In this document: positions 18,058 through 27,039 of the stretch, in pieces
Layout: each line of letters opens with the position of its first letter
How positions within the stretch are numbered: the stretch's first letter is position 1
Source of the DNA: an unicellular cyanobacterium SU3
Lineage (GTDB): Bacteria; Cyanobacteriota; Cyanobacteriia; Cyanobacteriales; Microcystaceae
DNA: 62,247 nucleotides
Assembly: GCA_002172675.1 (NCBI GenBank)
Contig: NETF01000146.1
Location: forward strand, 1-62,247
Direction: 5' to 3'
Made by a program: the position numbers and the translations under genes
The notes under the pieces: generated by a model
What the model saw: the letters and a program-made list of their open reading frames with translations, nothing else
Database searches by the model: none
What the model was told of the DNA's origin: nothing

Positions 18058-18858
18058 ATGGATTTTGGAATTAAAAATAAAGTTGCTCTTATTACAGGAG
18101 CAGACTCTGGTATTGGGAAAGCAACAGCCAAACTATTAGCAGCAGAAGGAGTAAAAATTGCGCTTTCGGATAAAACCACCGATCAATTAAAAGCCAATGC
18201 TGAAGAAATCAGCGAAATAGGGGAAGTTATTCCTGTTACCGCCGATTTAACTAAACCTGAAGACATTGAAGCTGCCAAAAAAGAAATTTTGACTCGTTTC
18301 GGAACTTTACATATTTTAGTTAATTGTGCCGGTATTACAGGAGCAACCAAAGACTTTCTACAACTTACTGATGAAGATTGGTATCAAACCCTTGAAATCG
18401 ACTTTATGGCTGCTGTTCGCGTTTGTCGTGCCTTTATTCCCATGATGCAAAAAGAACAATGGGGTAGAGTCGTTTTAATCGGTTCAGAAGATGCAGTACA
18501 ACCTTACCCCGACGAAATGCCCTATTGTGCAGCTAAAGCAGGAATTCTCAACTTAGCGAAAAATCTTTCTAAGGTTTATGCTAAAGATGGGATTTTAGTT
18601 AACTCTGTTTCTCCTGCTTATATTGAAACTCCCATGACTGACGCTATGATGGAAAAACGGGCTAAAGAAAAGGATATTAGTTTTGATAAAGCGATCGACA
18701 CATTCCTAGAAAATAAACGGCCTCACCTCGTTCTAAACCGTCGCGGAAAAGCTAACGAAGTCGCCGCAGTTATCGCTTTTCTGTGTTCTCAACAATCTAG
18801 TTTTGTTGTGGGTTCTGATTATCGCGTTGATGGTGGTTCAGTGGCTACTGTTGCCTAA
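18058..18858 (+). CDS. SDR oxidoreductase
   Basis: A 266-aa short-chain dehydrogenase with TGADSGIGKATA (cofactor), NCAGITG, the catalytic segment IGSEDAVQPYPDEMPYCAAKAG (Tyr-x-x-x-Lys) and VVGSDYRVDGGS at the end. It is 81 bases after the glucosidase gene on the same strand and is probably co-transcribed, with a T-rich terminator following. Substrate unknown. Confidence 0.75.
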   Translation: MDFGIKNKVALITGADSGIGKATAKLLAAEGVKIALSDKTTDQLKANAEEISEIGEVIPVTADLTKPEDIEAAKKEILTRFGTLHILVNCAGITGATKDFLQLTDEDWYQTLEIDFMAAVRVCRAFIPMMQKEQWGRVVLIGSEDAVQPYPDEMPYCAAKAGILNLAKNLSKVYAKDGILVNSVSPAYIETPMTDAMMEKRAKEKDISFDKAIDTFLENKRPHLVLNRRGKANEVAAVIAFLCSQQSSFVVGSDYRVDGGSVATVA

Positions 18859-18887
18859 AACAAACTTGAAAAACTCACTTGTTTATG

Positions 18888-18917
18888 CTCCCTGGCGTTA
18901 AGTTAGGGGGTTTTTTT
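18888..18917 (+). terminator. rho-independent terminator
   Basis: CTCCCT (18888-18893) pairs with AGGGGG (18905-18910) with one G-T pair and an 11-nt loop, followed by seven T. It ends the glucosidase/SDR transcript. Confidence 0.65.
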
Positions 18918-19017
18918 ATTTTCAGATTTTATTACTTTTGCCTCTTGCATAACCTCCCTATGCTATTTTGAATTAAGCTGTGTGAAATGTAAAATAAAAA
19001 ACATGAGCGTAGCTTAA

Positions 19018-19911
19018 ATGAGTGAACATAAATTTCTTAGCCAAATTACAGATATTAGTAAAGTAATAACACCTATAAACAGCACAATTCGATTTCCCGA
19101 AGTTCTTCAAGTGTTAATAGACAAATATGGTAAAGCTATAGATATTTTCTGCACTCTAATAAAGGATTCTCAATCGAGCGCAGAAATTCTTGAGCGTATT
19201 CGCTCTTCACAACGTCCAGCTAAAGAAAGAATGGCTCTTTTAAAAATGTATCGACGCTGTGTTTCTCCAGTGCTAGATACTGAAACAACGAAGAAAATAA
19301 AGAAGATTAAGACAGAGACGCTAATTGAAACCTATGGAAATACTTTTAAACCTATTGCTAAACTTAAAAAACAATTTTCTGACTTACCAATTGAATATAA
19401 GTATGCTTTAGCTGCTTTAGTAGGAGAATATGACACAAGAGGACAACTAGGATATCAACTTACCGAATCATTTTTTGACTGGTTTGAGGAACATTTTCAT
19501 GGTCGCTATAGCATCGAAGGACCACGAGGGGCAGGGCGCGACATCGAACTTTCTGAGCTTTATCCAGATTTTAAACAATCATATCCTTGTGACTTTGTTA
19601 TTAAGCGCATCACTGATGAAGAAATTTTAGCAGTCGGATTTGCTCGATATGATTCTACTCGTGGAGGGGCTCAGTCGGATGATCGAACTGGAGGTAATGC
19701 AAACAAGGTTGAAAAAGCGAAACAATTTGATGGTTTTATTTCGACACAACTGAAACTTGTCTTTCTTTCAGATGGTCCAGGTCTCATGCATTCCGATACC
19801 TGGAAAGAAGCTTGTGATTTAGACGGGCAATGGAATGGACGTGTTCGTGTCGTTACTCTCAAGCTTGCAGAGAAGCGTATAACATCCCAATGGCTAGAGT
19901 CCTATATCTAG
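19018..19911 (+). CDS. probable type II restriction endonuclease
   Basis: A 297-aa protein convergent with a DNA methyltransferase and overlapping its 3' end by 18 bases, the classic layout of a restriction-modification pair. The C-terminal half contains GPRGAGRDIELSELYPDF, then CDFVIKRITDEEILAVGFAR and DSTRGGAQSDDRTGG, a region with acidic and basic residues that could be a diverged PD-(D/E)xK site. I cannot place the exact catalytic triad or the recognition sequence. The call rests on context plus the REase-like C-terminal half. Confidence 0.7.
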   Translation: MSEHKFLSQITDISKVITPINSTIRFPEVLQVLIDKYGKAIDIFCTLIKDSQSSAEILERIRSSQRPAKERMALLKMYRRCVSPVLDTETTKKIKKIKTETLIETYGNTFKPIAKLKKQFSDLPIEYKYALAALVGEYDTRGQLGYQLTESFFDWFEEHFHGRYSIEGPRGAGRDIELSELYPDFKQSYPCDFVIKRITDEEILAVGFARYDSTRGGAQSDDRTGGNANKVEKAKQFDGFISTQLKLVFLSDGPGLMHSDTWKEACDLDGQWNGRVRVVTLKLAEKRITSQWLESYI

Positions 19912-21231
19912 CGTAATCTTACCAATTTCATCTTGATATTCTTCCCAAAGTTTACTATCAACTATAAAAAGACACTCTTCATTCTTGTTATTAGAATACT
20001 CAAGAGCTAACTGCTTAGACTTTGATTTTTTCTTTTTGTTTACATAGTCTCCCATAGGTTTAAGACCATACCTCATACGATGTAAGGTGGCTTTTGCCGC
20101 ACTAAATGAAGCATCAATTCCAATATATTTTCGTCCAAGTTCCCTTGCTGCGTGTATTGTTGTACCTGAACCACAGAAAGGATCGATAACTAAATCTCCT
20201 GAATTAGAACTAGCACTAATGATCATTTTGAGCATTTCAAAATTCTTTTCCGTAGGATAACCCGTAATCTTAATACTCTGATGATGTGCATCACGGTATT
20301 GCTCCCAATAGTCAGTTAGAGGTCTTTTTTTGTCACAGTTCCAGTACACTTTACGTCTGGGATTTCCATTACGAGACCAATGAATATCTCCTTCTCGATC
20401 CAATTCATCTAGTTTGGATGGTGTGTATTGCCAATGTTTTCCTGGGGGTGGCAGCTTTCCACGCCATGCCTTACCAGTTTCACCGTTACGAGTTCCTGGT
20501 GCGTGTACTGGTACAAGCTTAAACCTTCTTCCAAATTCATCTTTTTTTGGATACTCTTTTTCGATCCATTCCTCTTCTGGCACTACCCCTGGTTGATTCC
20601 ACACATAAGAACTTGTTTTTGTATAGAAAAGAATATAGTCATTAAGATTTGCGTACTGGTTACGAGTAAAGTTTTTACTACTACACTTTCTTCTTGTGAT
20701 TAAGTTACGGAAATTGTTAACTCCAAATATTTCATCCATCACGACTTTTAAATAAGCTAACATTTGATGACCAATGTGAACATATATTGAGCCATTATCG
20801 TTTAAACATTCACGCATAAGAATTAAGCGTCGCCGCATGAATTCAAGATATTCAGCTTGCCCCATATTATCTTTATATGCGTGTTTTAACTTCCGACACT
20901 GGAAATCAAGACCAGTTCCGTATGGAGGATCAAGATAGAAAAGCATAGCTTTTTTATTAAGCCTTATCAATTCGTTGAGAACAAAAACATTATCATCTAA
21001 AACAAACGAATTTGTTGGAAGAGTCTCAAGTTTTGTATTTGAAGATGATGATTCAATTCTTAAAAATTCACGCGGAACATCGCAAAAAATCTCATCTAAA
21101 GATGATTTCCCTGAATAGGTTAGTGTAGCCATTTCATCTTTTTTCGGAAGTGGTATCGGCTCTTTATAAAAATCGGATGCTGAGATTGCATCTTCTGAAA
21201 GTTGCTCCTGTTTTGTAATACCTGTAGCCAT
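19894..21231 (-). CDS. type II DNA methyltransferase (beta class, N6-A or N4-C)
   Basis: A 445-aa enzyme in which motif IV, DPPYGTG (residues 101-107), precedes motif I, DPFCGSGTT (350-358), the circularly ordered beta class with the target-recognition domain between them (about 180-320). DPPY marks exocyclic-amino methylation (adenine N6 or cytosine N4). GRKYIGID after motif I binds the cofactor. It would protect host sites from the convergent endonuclease. The stop lies inside the endonuclease gene. The target sequence cannot be read from the protein. Confidence 0.88.
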   Translation of the reverse strand: MATGITKQEQLSEDAISASDFYKEPIPLPKKDEMATLTYSGKSSLDEIFCDVPREFLRIESSSSNTKLETLPTNSFVLDDNVFVLNELIRLNKKAMLFYLDPPYGTGLDFQCRKLKHAYKDNMGQAEYLEFMRRRLILMRECLNDNGSIYVHIGHQMLAYLKVVMDEIFGVNNFRNLITRRKCSSKNFTRNQYANLNDYILFYTKTSSYVWNQPGVVPEEEWIEKEYPKKDEFGRRFKLVPVHAPGTRNGETGKAWRGKLPPPGKHWQYTPSKLDELDREGDIHWSRNGNPRRKVYWNCDKKRPLTDYWEQYRDAHHQSIKITGYPTEKNFEMLKMIISASSNSGDLVIDPFCGSGTTIHAARELGRKYIGIDASFSAAKATLHRMRYGLKPMGDYVNKKKKSKSKQLALEYSNNKNEECLFIVDSKLWEEYQDEIGKITLDIGL

Positions 21232-21462
21232 TATACTTATTTTGGTAACCAGATTGCTGTATTATAGCTCTAAAATTGTCATTTTGTGGTCAAAGATGAA
21301 TTTCAATTATTTTTCTATACAAAAACTATAATTGGGTAAACAAATAATAAACGGTAACCAGAAGCAAACCACATATTTAAAACTGAACTTCCCCATAGAA
21401 AAATCGCTGAAAGCGTTTCTTAAAAGTAGTTGTAGCCATTTTTCAACGGAAATATAGTCATG

Positions 21463-22293
21463 TTACATCCACTTTTGTTGTATCCACTGACGAAATTGTT
21501 GTGCATCAGACAGAGAAGAGTTGACAGCAAAAGAGCTATTAGACCAAGTTTGCCACAAGTTAAGCATCAGGGGAATTCCTAATCCTAAACCTTCCATTAA
21601 TTGTCGTTGCTTAAAAACGTTGTCGGGTGTGCCTTCCACTTGTAATTGACCATTATCCATAACCAATAGCCAATCTGCCCAAAGATATACAAAGTCTAGA
21701 TCATGGGTGGCAATAAGGATAGTTGTTCCCTTAGCTTGAATATAATTAAGGGTATTGATTAAATGGCGAGTTTGATAAGGATCAAGGTAAGCGGTGGGTT
21801 CATCGAGTAATAATAATTTGGGCTGAAGGATCATAACATCAGCGATTGAAAGGCGTTTTTTTTGTCCTAAACTAAGATAATTTACAGGGGTATAAGCTAA
21901 GTCTGTTAACTCAAATTCTGTCAAAGTTTGCTGAATGCGATCGCTAATTTCTCTCGGTTTAAGTCCTAAATTACATAAACCATAAGATAAGTCTTCTTCG
22001 ACTGTGGTTCCTACTAATTGTTGTTCGGGATCTTGAAATACCAAACCCACTTGTTGCCTAAGTTTATTTAAAGCAGTATGATTATATTTTAAAGGTTTTT
22101 CTTGCCAGCGAATTATGCCTTTTTGGGGACGATATAAACCATTAGCAAGGCGAAATAGGGTTGTTTTTCCACAACCATTACGTCCAATAATTGCATAGCG
22201 TTTGCATTGCCCAATTTGTAGAGAAAGACAATTGATCGCAGGTTTTTGAGCGCAAGGATATGTATATTCAATCTCTTCAAATTCCATTAACAT
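21463..22293 (-). CDS. cbiO: energy-coupling ABC ATPase of cobalt transport
   Basis: A 276-aa ATPase of the CbiO/EcfA type: Walker A GRNGCGKTT (residues 37-45), Q-loop VFQDPEQQL, signature YLSLGQKKR, Walker B KLLLLDEPTAYLDP and the switch ATHDLDFV. It would power cobalt (or nickel) uptake with CbiQ and CbiM. The start overlaps the end of cbiQ by 7 bases. CbiM/CbiN and the start of CbiQ are missing upstream, where an IS5-like remnant sits, so the transporter is probably non-functional although cbiO itself is intact. Confidence 0.85.
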   Translation of the reverse strand: MLMEFEEIEYTYPCAQKPAINCLSLQIGQCKRYAIIGRNGCGKTTLFRLANGLYRPQKGIIRWQEKPLKYNHTALNKLRQQVGLVFQDPEQQLVGTTVEEDLSYGLCNLGLKPREISDRIQQTLTEFELTDLAYTPVNYLSLGQKKRLSIADVMILQPKLLLLDEPTAYLDPYQTRHLINTLNYIQAKGTTILIATHDLDFVYLWADWLLVMDNGQLQVEGTPDNVFKQRQLMEGLGLGIPLMLNLWQTWSNSSFAVNSSLSDAQQFRQWIQQKWM

Positions 22294-22901
22294 AGATAAT
22301 AATATCCTAAAGAAATTAATAAAAATAAAGAGCCTGCGATCGCTTCTAAGCTATACCTTAAACTAGAACAATAACGGGTAGAATGCCAGAATTCTAATTG
22401 CCCTTGGAATCCTCTAGAGGCTAATCCTAAAGAAATTTGTCGATAATTGTCTAAACTTCGCCGCAAAAGCTGACTAATAACCAAAGAAAGACTTCTCATC
22501 GAGGTTTTCCAATTAATATAACCATTACGGGAGTTTTGAGCATCTAAAAGTTCTAATACCGTATCGGTTAAAAGAAAAATAAAACGATACATTAAGATGA
22601 GTAATTCTAAGATCAGGGGGGGAAATCCTATTTTTCTCAAGAGTTGCAAGGTTTCGGCTAAAGGAATCGTTAATAAGATAAAATATAAACTAGATGTTAA
22701 TGCAATCGCTCTCGTTAAAAGGGTTATTCCCTGTTTAATCCCTTCTTTGCTGAGATAAAGATAAAAATCTCCGACTGACAGTCCCCGCTGAACATCTGCG
22801 CTAACATTTATTAAATTGCTCTGTAAAGCGATTCCCAGACTTAAAGCGGGCAAACTCATTAACCAAAAACTCAAGGGAATTCCTAACAATTGCAAGAACA
22901 A
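22287..22901 (-). pseudogene. cbiQ: 5'-truncated cobalt transporter subunit CbiQ (EcfT)
   Basis: About 204 codons of a CbiQ/EcfT membrane protein: hydrophobic helices, RKIGFPPLILELLILMYRF and the coupling segment SLGLASRGFQGQ, which contacts the ATPase. The family N-terminus (first helices, usually beginning with a KLxxxL segment) is absent, and the frame has no ATG; its first possible start is TTG at 22901. The open frame runs directly into the IS5 transposase remnant on the opposite strand, so the insertion or its later deletion removed the 5' end. Confidence 0.8.
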
Positions 22902-23816
22902 ATAAGAGAAAATCCATATCTACAATACCTTATCGGTCTAGAAGCCTATAAATTTGAAGCACCCTTTGAAGCCTCAATGATGGTGCATTTTAGACAGAGA
23001 ATAAATGTAGAAAAGGAAGAAAAGCAACTGAACAGATAATAGAACAAATGAACTATATTAAAAAGAATCTAGTCAGTATAAAGAAACTCATTTTAGAGGG
23101 AGCGACCCTAGATAGCCTAAATAAAAGACAAAGAAATCTTCTGGAAGTCGTTAAAAACGTCTATGAGCAGCAGCATGAGATGTGGGAAAAAGAAACCCAA
23201 AGCGTCCCCCAAAGAATTGTCAGTATAACTCAACCGCATATTCGACCTATCGTGAGAGGAAAAGCAGGAAAACCCACAGAGTTTGGAGCAAAACTCTCAG
23301 TAAGTTATGTAGACAATTATATATTTTTAGACCAAATAAGTTGGGAAAATTTTAATGAATCTGGAGAATTAAAAGGGCAAGTTGAAAAGTTTAAGCAGAC
23401 TTATGGTTGCTATCCATCTTCAGTTCATGCAGATAGAATTTATCGAAGTAAGGCTAATAAAAATTGGTGTAAAGAAAGCGGATGCGACCCCGCGCCGTCT
23501 CACGGCGCAAGGGAACGCGCACCAAGCAGAAAATTTAGTCTAGATTTAGTTAAAACTAAGCTTAAAGAAACATCAGAAACTACCATTGCTATTACATTTT
23601 TAGTAGTTAATCTTTCCCAACTGCTTCGGCAGTTATTTTTACTTCTTTTGTCATTTTCTTTTATTAATAAAACACTTGAACTAGATGAGCGAAATATAAT
23701 AACAAAAACTTATTTTATCAATCTTTTTACAGCAGTTAAAGTTCTTGATTTAGAGGCAAATTACTGGCTTTTGGCCGCATAAATTTTTGAGTGACTTTTT
23801 CAGCAAAGCCTAACTA
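22887..23816 (+). mobile_element. IS5-family transposase remnant carrying a 37-bp repeat
   Basis: The plus strand first encodes QLQEQIRENPYLQYLIGLEA and EAPFEASMMVHFRQRINVE, the N-terminal part of IS5-type transposases, but this ends in stops at about 23037. From 23048 a long frame reads RQRNLLEVVKNVYEQQHEMW, KAGKPTEFGAKLSVSYVDNY, SSVHADRIYRSKANKNWCKE and, after the repeat, KLKETSETTIAITFLVVNLS. The first codons, the stretch around 23037 and the region normally rich in catalytic residues after NWCKE are missing or altered, so it is inactive. A likely terminal sequence GACTTTTTCAGCAAAGCCTAA ends near 23816. Confidence 0.8.
23484..23520 (-). repeat. 37-bp hairpin repeat, copy A
   Basis: Arms GCGACCCC (23484-23491) and GGGAACGCGC (23511-23520) enclose a perfect 7-bp hairpin GCGCCGT-CTC-ACGGCGC plus a 2-base spacer AA. 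It lies inside the IS5 transposase frame, where it replaces conserved residues but keeps the frame open. Two further copies lie at 39067 and 39122 with the same arms and different hairpins. Confidence 0.8.
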
Positions 23817-23832
23817 AAGTGAGAGAATTTCT

Positions 23833-23990
23833 TGGCGGGCATCCTGACTCACTGATTTTGGACGTTTTGACTTTGTTTAGTCTAAAACCAGATTCACAGT
23901 TGCGGGACAGCGATGGATTTACACCATACTTTCCCCGTTACCTTCAAAGGCTGATCTCCTTTGAAACAAAGTCAACGTTAACCTTAGCAT
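23833..23990 (-). promoter_or_regulatory. cobalamin riboswitch
   Basis: On the minus strand, after TTTGAAGGTAACGGGGAAAG, the core reads GTGTAAATCCATCGCTGTCC and CGCAACTGTGAA, then ends GTGAGTCAGGATGCCCGCC. These are the conserved B12-box and closing elements of the adenosylcobalamin aptamer. It points toward the broken cbiQ-cbiO genes, fitting control of cobalt uptake, but the gene it directly controlled (probably cbiM) has been deleted by the IS5 remnant. Confidence 0.88.
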
Positions 23991-24122
23991 AATTTGATGA
24001 TAGCGATCGCAAATTAGCAATTCTTCTATGATAAAAACTATCTAAAGTTTTTTCTAAAACATTTATTATACCAAATTCGCTTATTTTAGTAGAGTAACGT
24101 TTTTTCTCCTTCTTTAAGTTAA

Positions 24123-25343
24123 TTAAACCGAACTTCTTAAAGCAACAATGGGATCAAGTTTCGCTGCTTTTTGAGCAGGAATTACCCCAAACCCTAAACC
24201 AATACCACTAGAAACTGCTAAAGAAACAATAATAGAAACAGAAGAAATTGTAGTAGATAAAGGAGAAACAATTCCTACTATTGTTACTAGACCTACTCCG
24301 GTTAAAATACCAATAATTCCCCCAGAAACCGAAATGATAACTGCTTCAATTAAAAACTGTCCTAAAATATCACTTTGACTCGCTCCCAATGCTTTTCTTA
24401 ACCCAATTTCTGAGGTTCTTTCACTCACCGAAACTAACATAATATTCATCACCCCAATGCCACCCACAATTAAAGAAATTCCTGCAAGAAATGTCAACAT
24501 AACTGTTAATCCAGTGGCAATACTTCCCACAATATCTAACATCTGTTTTGAACTTTCTACCCCGAAGTCATCTTCGTTGGTGATTTGATGTCTTAGTCTC
24601 AATAAATTTTCGATTTGAAATTGAGCAGCCGAGACAGTATCAACACTCTCTGCTTCTACATTAATCCAACTCACTTGTAATCCATAGGGAGAGGTTTTCC
24701 CTACAATTTGATTGGCCATAGTCGTCAGAGGAATTAACACTGTTTCATCCAAATTAGTGCCAACTAAAGACCCTTTCGGAGACATTACTCCTACAATTTC
24801 AAACGAAATATTTTTAATTCTAATAGATTCACCAATGGGATCACTAAGTCTAAAAAAACGCTCAACAATATCCTGTCCAATGACAGCAACTCGTTTATTT
24901 CGTTGCATATCAATCTCATTAATAAACCGGCCTTCTTCTACTGGAAAGCTTCTGACTTTAGGATAGTTTGGGGTGGTTCCAATGAGTAAAGCACTGGTAT
25001 TTTCGCTTTTGTAATTAATTAATTGTCGTTGATTTCTTTCCGGTGCAACAGCGGTGACGCTGGGAACTTGTTCTGCGATCGCCTCTGCATCTTCCCAGAC
25101 TAAAGTCTTCGGTATATCTAGGGTAGCACGTCGCGCTTTACGGGTTCCAGGCACCACAAACAGCACTTTAGGACCTAATTCATTTAACTGTTCAGTGGCC
25201 AGGTTTTCGGCCCCTTGACCAATCCCAATGGTAGCAACCACCGAAGCATTACCAATAATCATCCCTAACATGGTTAAGCTAGTGCGTAATTTATTAGCAG
25301 CTAACATGGAGGTTGCCATTTTAACACTGTCTAAAAAATTCAT
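24123..25343 (-). CDS. MacB-type ABC transporter permease
   Basis: A 406-aa permease with one N-terminal transmembrane helix (LRTSLTMLGMIIGNASVVATI), a long periplasmic MacB core (about residues 45-270) and three C-terminal helices with SERTSEIGLRKALGASQSDI between the second and third, typical of FtsX/MacB mechanotransmission proteins. It is immediately downstream (12 bases) of an HlyD-type adaptor gene, forming an exporter pair. The ATPase expected to complete it is not in this neighbourhood. Substrate unknown; cyanobacterial relatives include DevC-type glycolipid exporters. Confidence 0.8.
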   Translation of the reverse strand: MNFLDSVKMATSMLAANKLRTSLTMLGMIIGNASVVATIGIGQGAENLATEQLNELGPKVLFVVPGTRKARRATLDIPKTLVWEDAEAIAEQVPSVTAVAPERNQRQLINYKSENTSALLIGTTPNYPKVRSFPVEEGRFINEIDMQRNKRVAVIGQDIVERFFRLSDPIGESIRIKNISFEIVGVMSPKGSLVGTNLDETVLIPLTTMANQIVGKTSPYGLQVSWINVEAESVDTVSAAQFQIENLLRLRHQITNEDDFGVESSKQMLDIVGSIATGLTVMLTFLAGISLIVGGIGVMNIMLVSVSERTSEIGLRKALGASQSDILGQFLIEAVIISVSGGIIGILTGVGLVTIVGIVSPLSTTISSVSIIVSLAVSSGIGLGFGVIPAQKAAKLDPIVALRSSV

Positions 25344-25355
25344 AGGAGTTATTAA

Positions 25356-26825
25356 TTAAAAGAGTGATTTCTGTTTTTCGTCTTCGGGTAAATCTATAAA
25401 TACCCTTTCTCCCGTGGTTAAACCGGAAAGAATTTGGGTTTTTTCATCTAATACTTGACCGATAGTAACGGGTTTAAATTTTGGTTTCTCGTTTTCATCA
25501 GCTACCATTACCCCGGTTTCCCCGTTTTTGGTGACAATGGCGACGGTAGGAACCACTAAAGCGTCTTTCACTTCTTCCCCTAAAAAGTTCACATCTACAT
25601 TCATCCGTGATAATAATTGATCCCGTCCTGTCACTAAACCGATGGTCACTTCAAATGAGGTGACATTGTCTTCGACAACCGCTTCGGGGGCGATTAACAC
25701 CACTTGTCCTTTAAAAACTTCGTTAGGGAAAGCATCAGCCTTAATCATCACGGGTTGCCCCTGTTTAATCATAGCAATATCCACTTCTGGGACTTTCGCT
25801 ACCACTTTTAACCCTCTGGCTATGGCTAAAATTGAACTGGAGGTGGCTGAGGCTGTGCTAGATGCGGAGGTAGTCGGAGTGACAAATGCTCCTGGGTCAG
25901 CATATTTTTGGGTCACAATGCCCTCAAAGGGGGCGCGAATAGCGGTATCTTGGAATTGAATAACCACTTGTTCGAGTTGGGCTTTAGCAGCCTCAGTGGC
26001 CGCTTCTAAGCGGGCTATTTCGGTTTTAGCGGTTCGTTTGCGTTCTTCGAGTTGAATTTGTGCTTCCGCGACGGATGCTTGCGCTTGTACCACTTCTTGC
26101 TTCAACTGCTCAATTTCTGGCTTAGTAGTCTGATTAGCCTGTTCCAACCTTGTCTGAAGCTCGATAAGACTGGCTTGAGCATTATTATAATTATTAAGCA
26201 GTTCATCGAATCGATCTTGAGTTATGGCTCCTTCTCTTAGTAATTCTTCGTTTCGTTTCACACGAGAAGCCGCTAATTGAACAGTTGACTGGGCTGATAC
26301 AATTTGTGCTTTAATTTGATCGATATCTTTGGGAATCCTTTCACCTGCTTGTTCTAGATTAGCTTTAGCTTGTTCAAGTTGAGTCTGTGCTTGAACGTAA
26401 CGGGTTTGAGCCTGTTGAACTTCACTAGGAATACGGACTTTAGCCGCGTCTAATTCGGCTAAAGCTTGATTGTAATTAGCTTCAGCGTATTTTCCTTCGG
26501 CTTTAACTTCTGTATGTTCCATCAGGGCTAAAATTTGCCCTTCTTTGACTTTCATCCCCTGTTCCACTCGCAACTGTACTAACCGTCCTGGATTTTTAGG
26601 GCTAATATTGACACTTTCGATGGGTTCTACGACTCCACTGGCTTCGATATCCACGGCTAGGGTTTCTCGTTCAGCAATGACGGTCATTTTCTCCAGTTCA
26701 TTTTCGGAAACAGGAGTTTTAGCGATTCTATAGGTTAATCCTCCAACCAACAGTAGTCCACCTGTCATAATGGCTAAAATCCACGGAAGAGGACGATTTA
26801 TTTTATTAGGCGCAGGAATTTCCAT
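25356..26825 (-). CDS. HlyD-family periplasmic adaptor
   Basis: A 489-aa membrane fusion protein: N-terminal membrane anchor (LPWILAIMTGGLLLVGGL), a biotinyl-lipoyl-like half domain (GVVEPIESVNISPKNPGRLV), a long Gln/Ala-rich coiled coil (about residues 110-300), then the second lipoyl half (TAIRAPFEGIVTQKYADPGA) and beta-barrel region. It bridges the plasma-membrane permease encoded next to an outer-membrane channel. It ends 12 bases before the permease ATG. DevB-like adaptors of cyanobacteria have this build. Confidence 0.8.
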   Translation of the reverse strand: MEIPAPNKINRPLPWILAIMTGGLLLVGGLTYRIAKTPVSENELEKMTVIAERETLAVDIEASGVVEPIESVNISPKNPGRLVQLRVEQGMKVKEGQILALMEHTEVKAEGKYAEANYNQALAELDAAKVRIPSEVQQAQTRYVQAQTQLEQAKANLEQAGERIPKDIDQIKAQIVSAQSTVQLAASRVKRNEELLREGAITQDRFDELLNNYNNAQASLIELQTRLEQANQTTKPEIEQLKQEVVQAQASVAEAQIQLEERKRTAKTEIARLEAATEAAKAQLEQVVIQFQDTAIRAPFEGIVTQKYADPGAFVTPTTSASSTASATSSSILAIARGLKVVAKVPEVDIAMIKQGQPVMIKADAFPNEVFKGQVVLIAPEAVVEDNVTSFEVTIGLVTGRDQLLSRMNVDVNFLGEEVKDALVVPTVAIVTKNGETGVMVADENEKPKFKPVTIGQVLDEKTQILSGLTTGERVFIDLPEDEKQKSLF

Positions 26826-26950
26826 AAAATTATTTTTTTAAGAGATGCAACAAAATGAAAATTTATTCTCTCTATACTAGCGTTTCTGGCCTCAGACACC
26901 TATTTTTATCAGCTTAATCTCAAAGAAGTAATTAGGTCTGTGCTGAACTA

Positions 26951-26979
26951 CCCCAACTATACCAAGAGCTTAGTTGGGG
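26951..26979. terminator. hairpin between DUF3386 and adaptor genes
   Basis: CCCCAACTA (26951-26959) pairs with TAGTTGGGG (26971-26979) with an 11-nt loop. It could terminate the DUF3386 transcript on the minus strand, although no T-run follows in that direction. Confidence 0.4.
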
Positions 26980-27039
26980 CTTTTGAACTCATATTGATCT
27001 TAAAGATAAGAGATTATCTCATCCCCAACACCAAAGCCA

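Noticed and set aside
23833-23990. Riboswitch controlling the MacB-type permease
   Set aside because: The aptamer reads on the minus strand away from the permease gene, which lies upstream of it.
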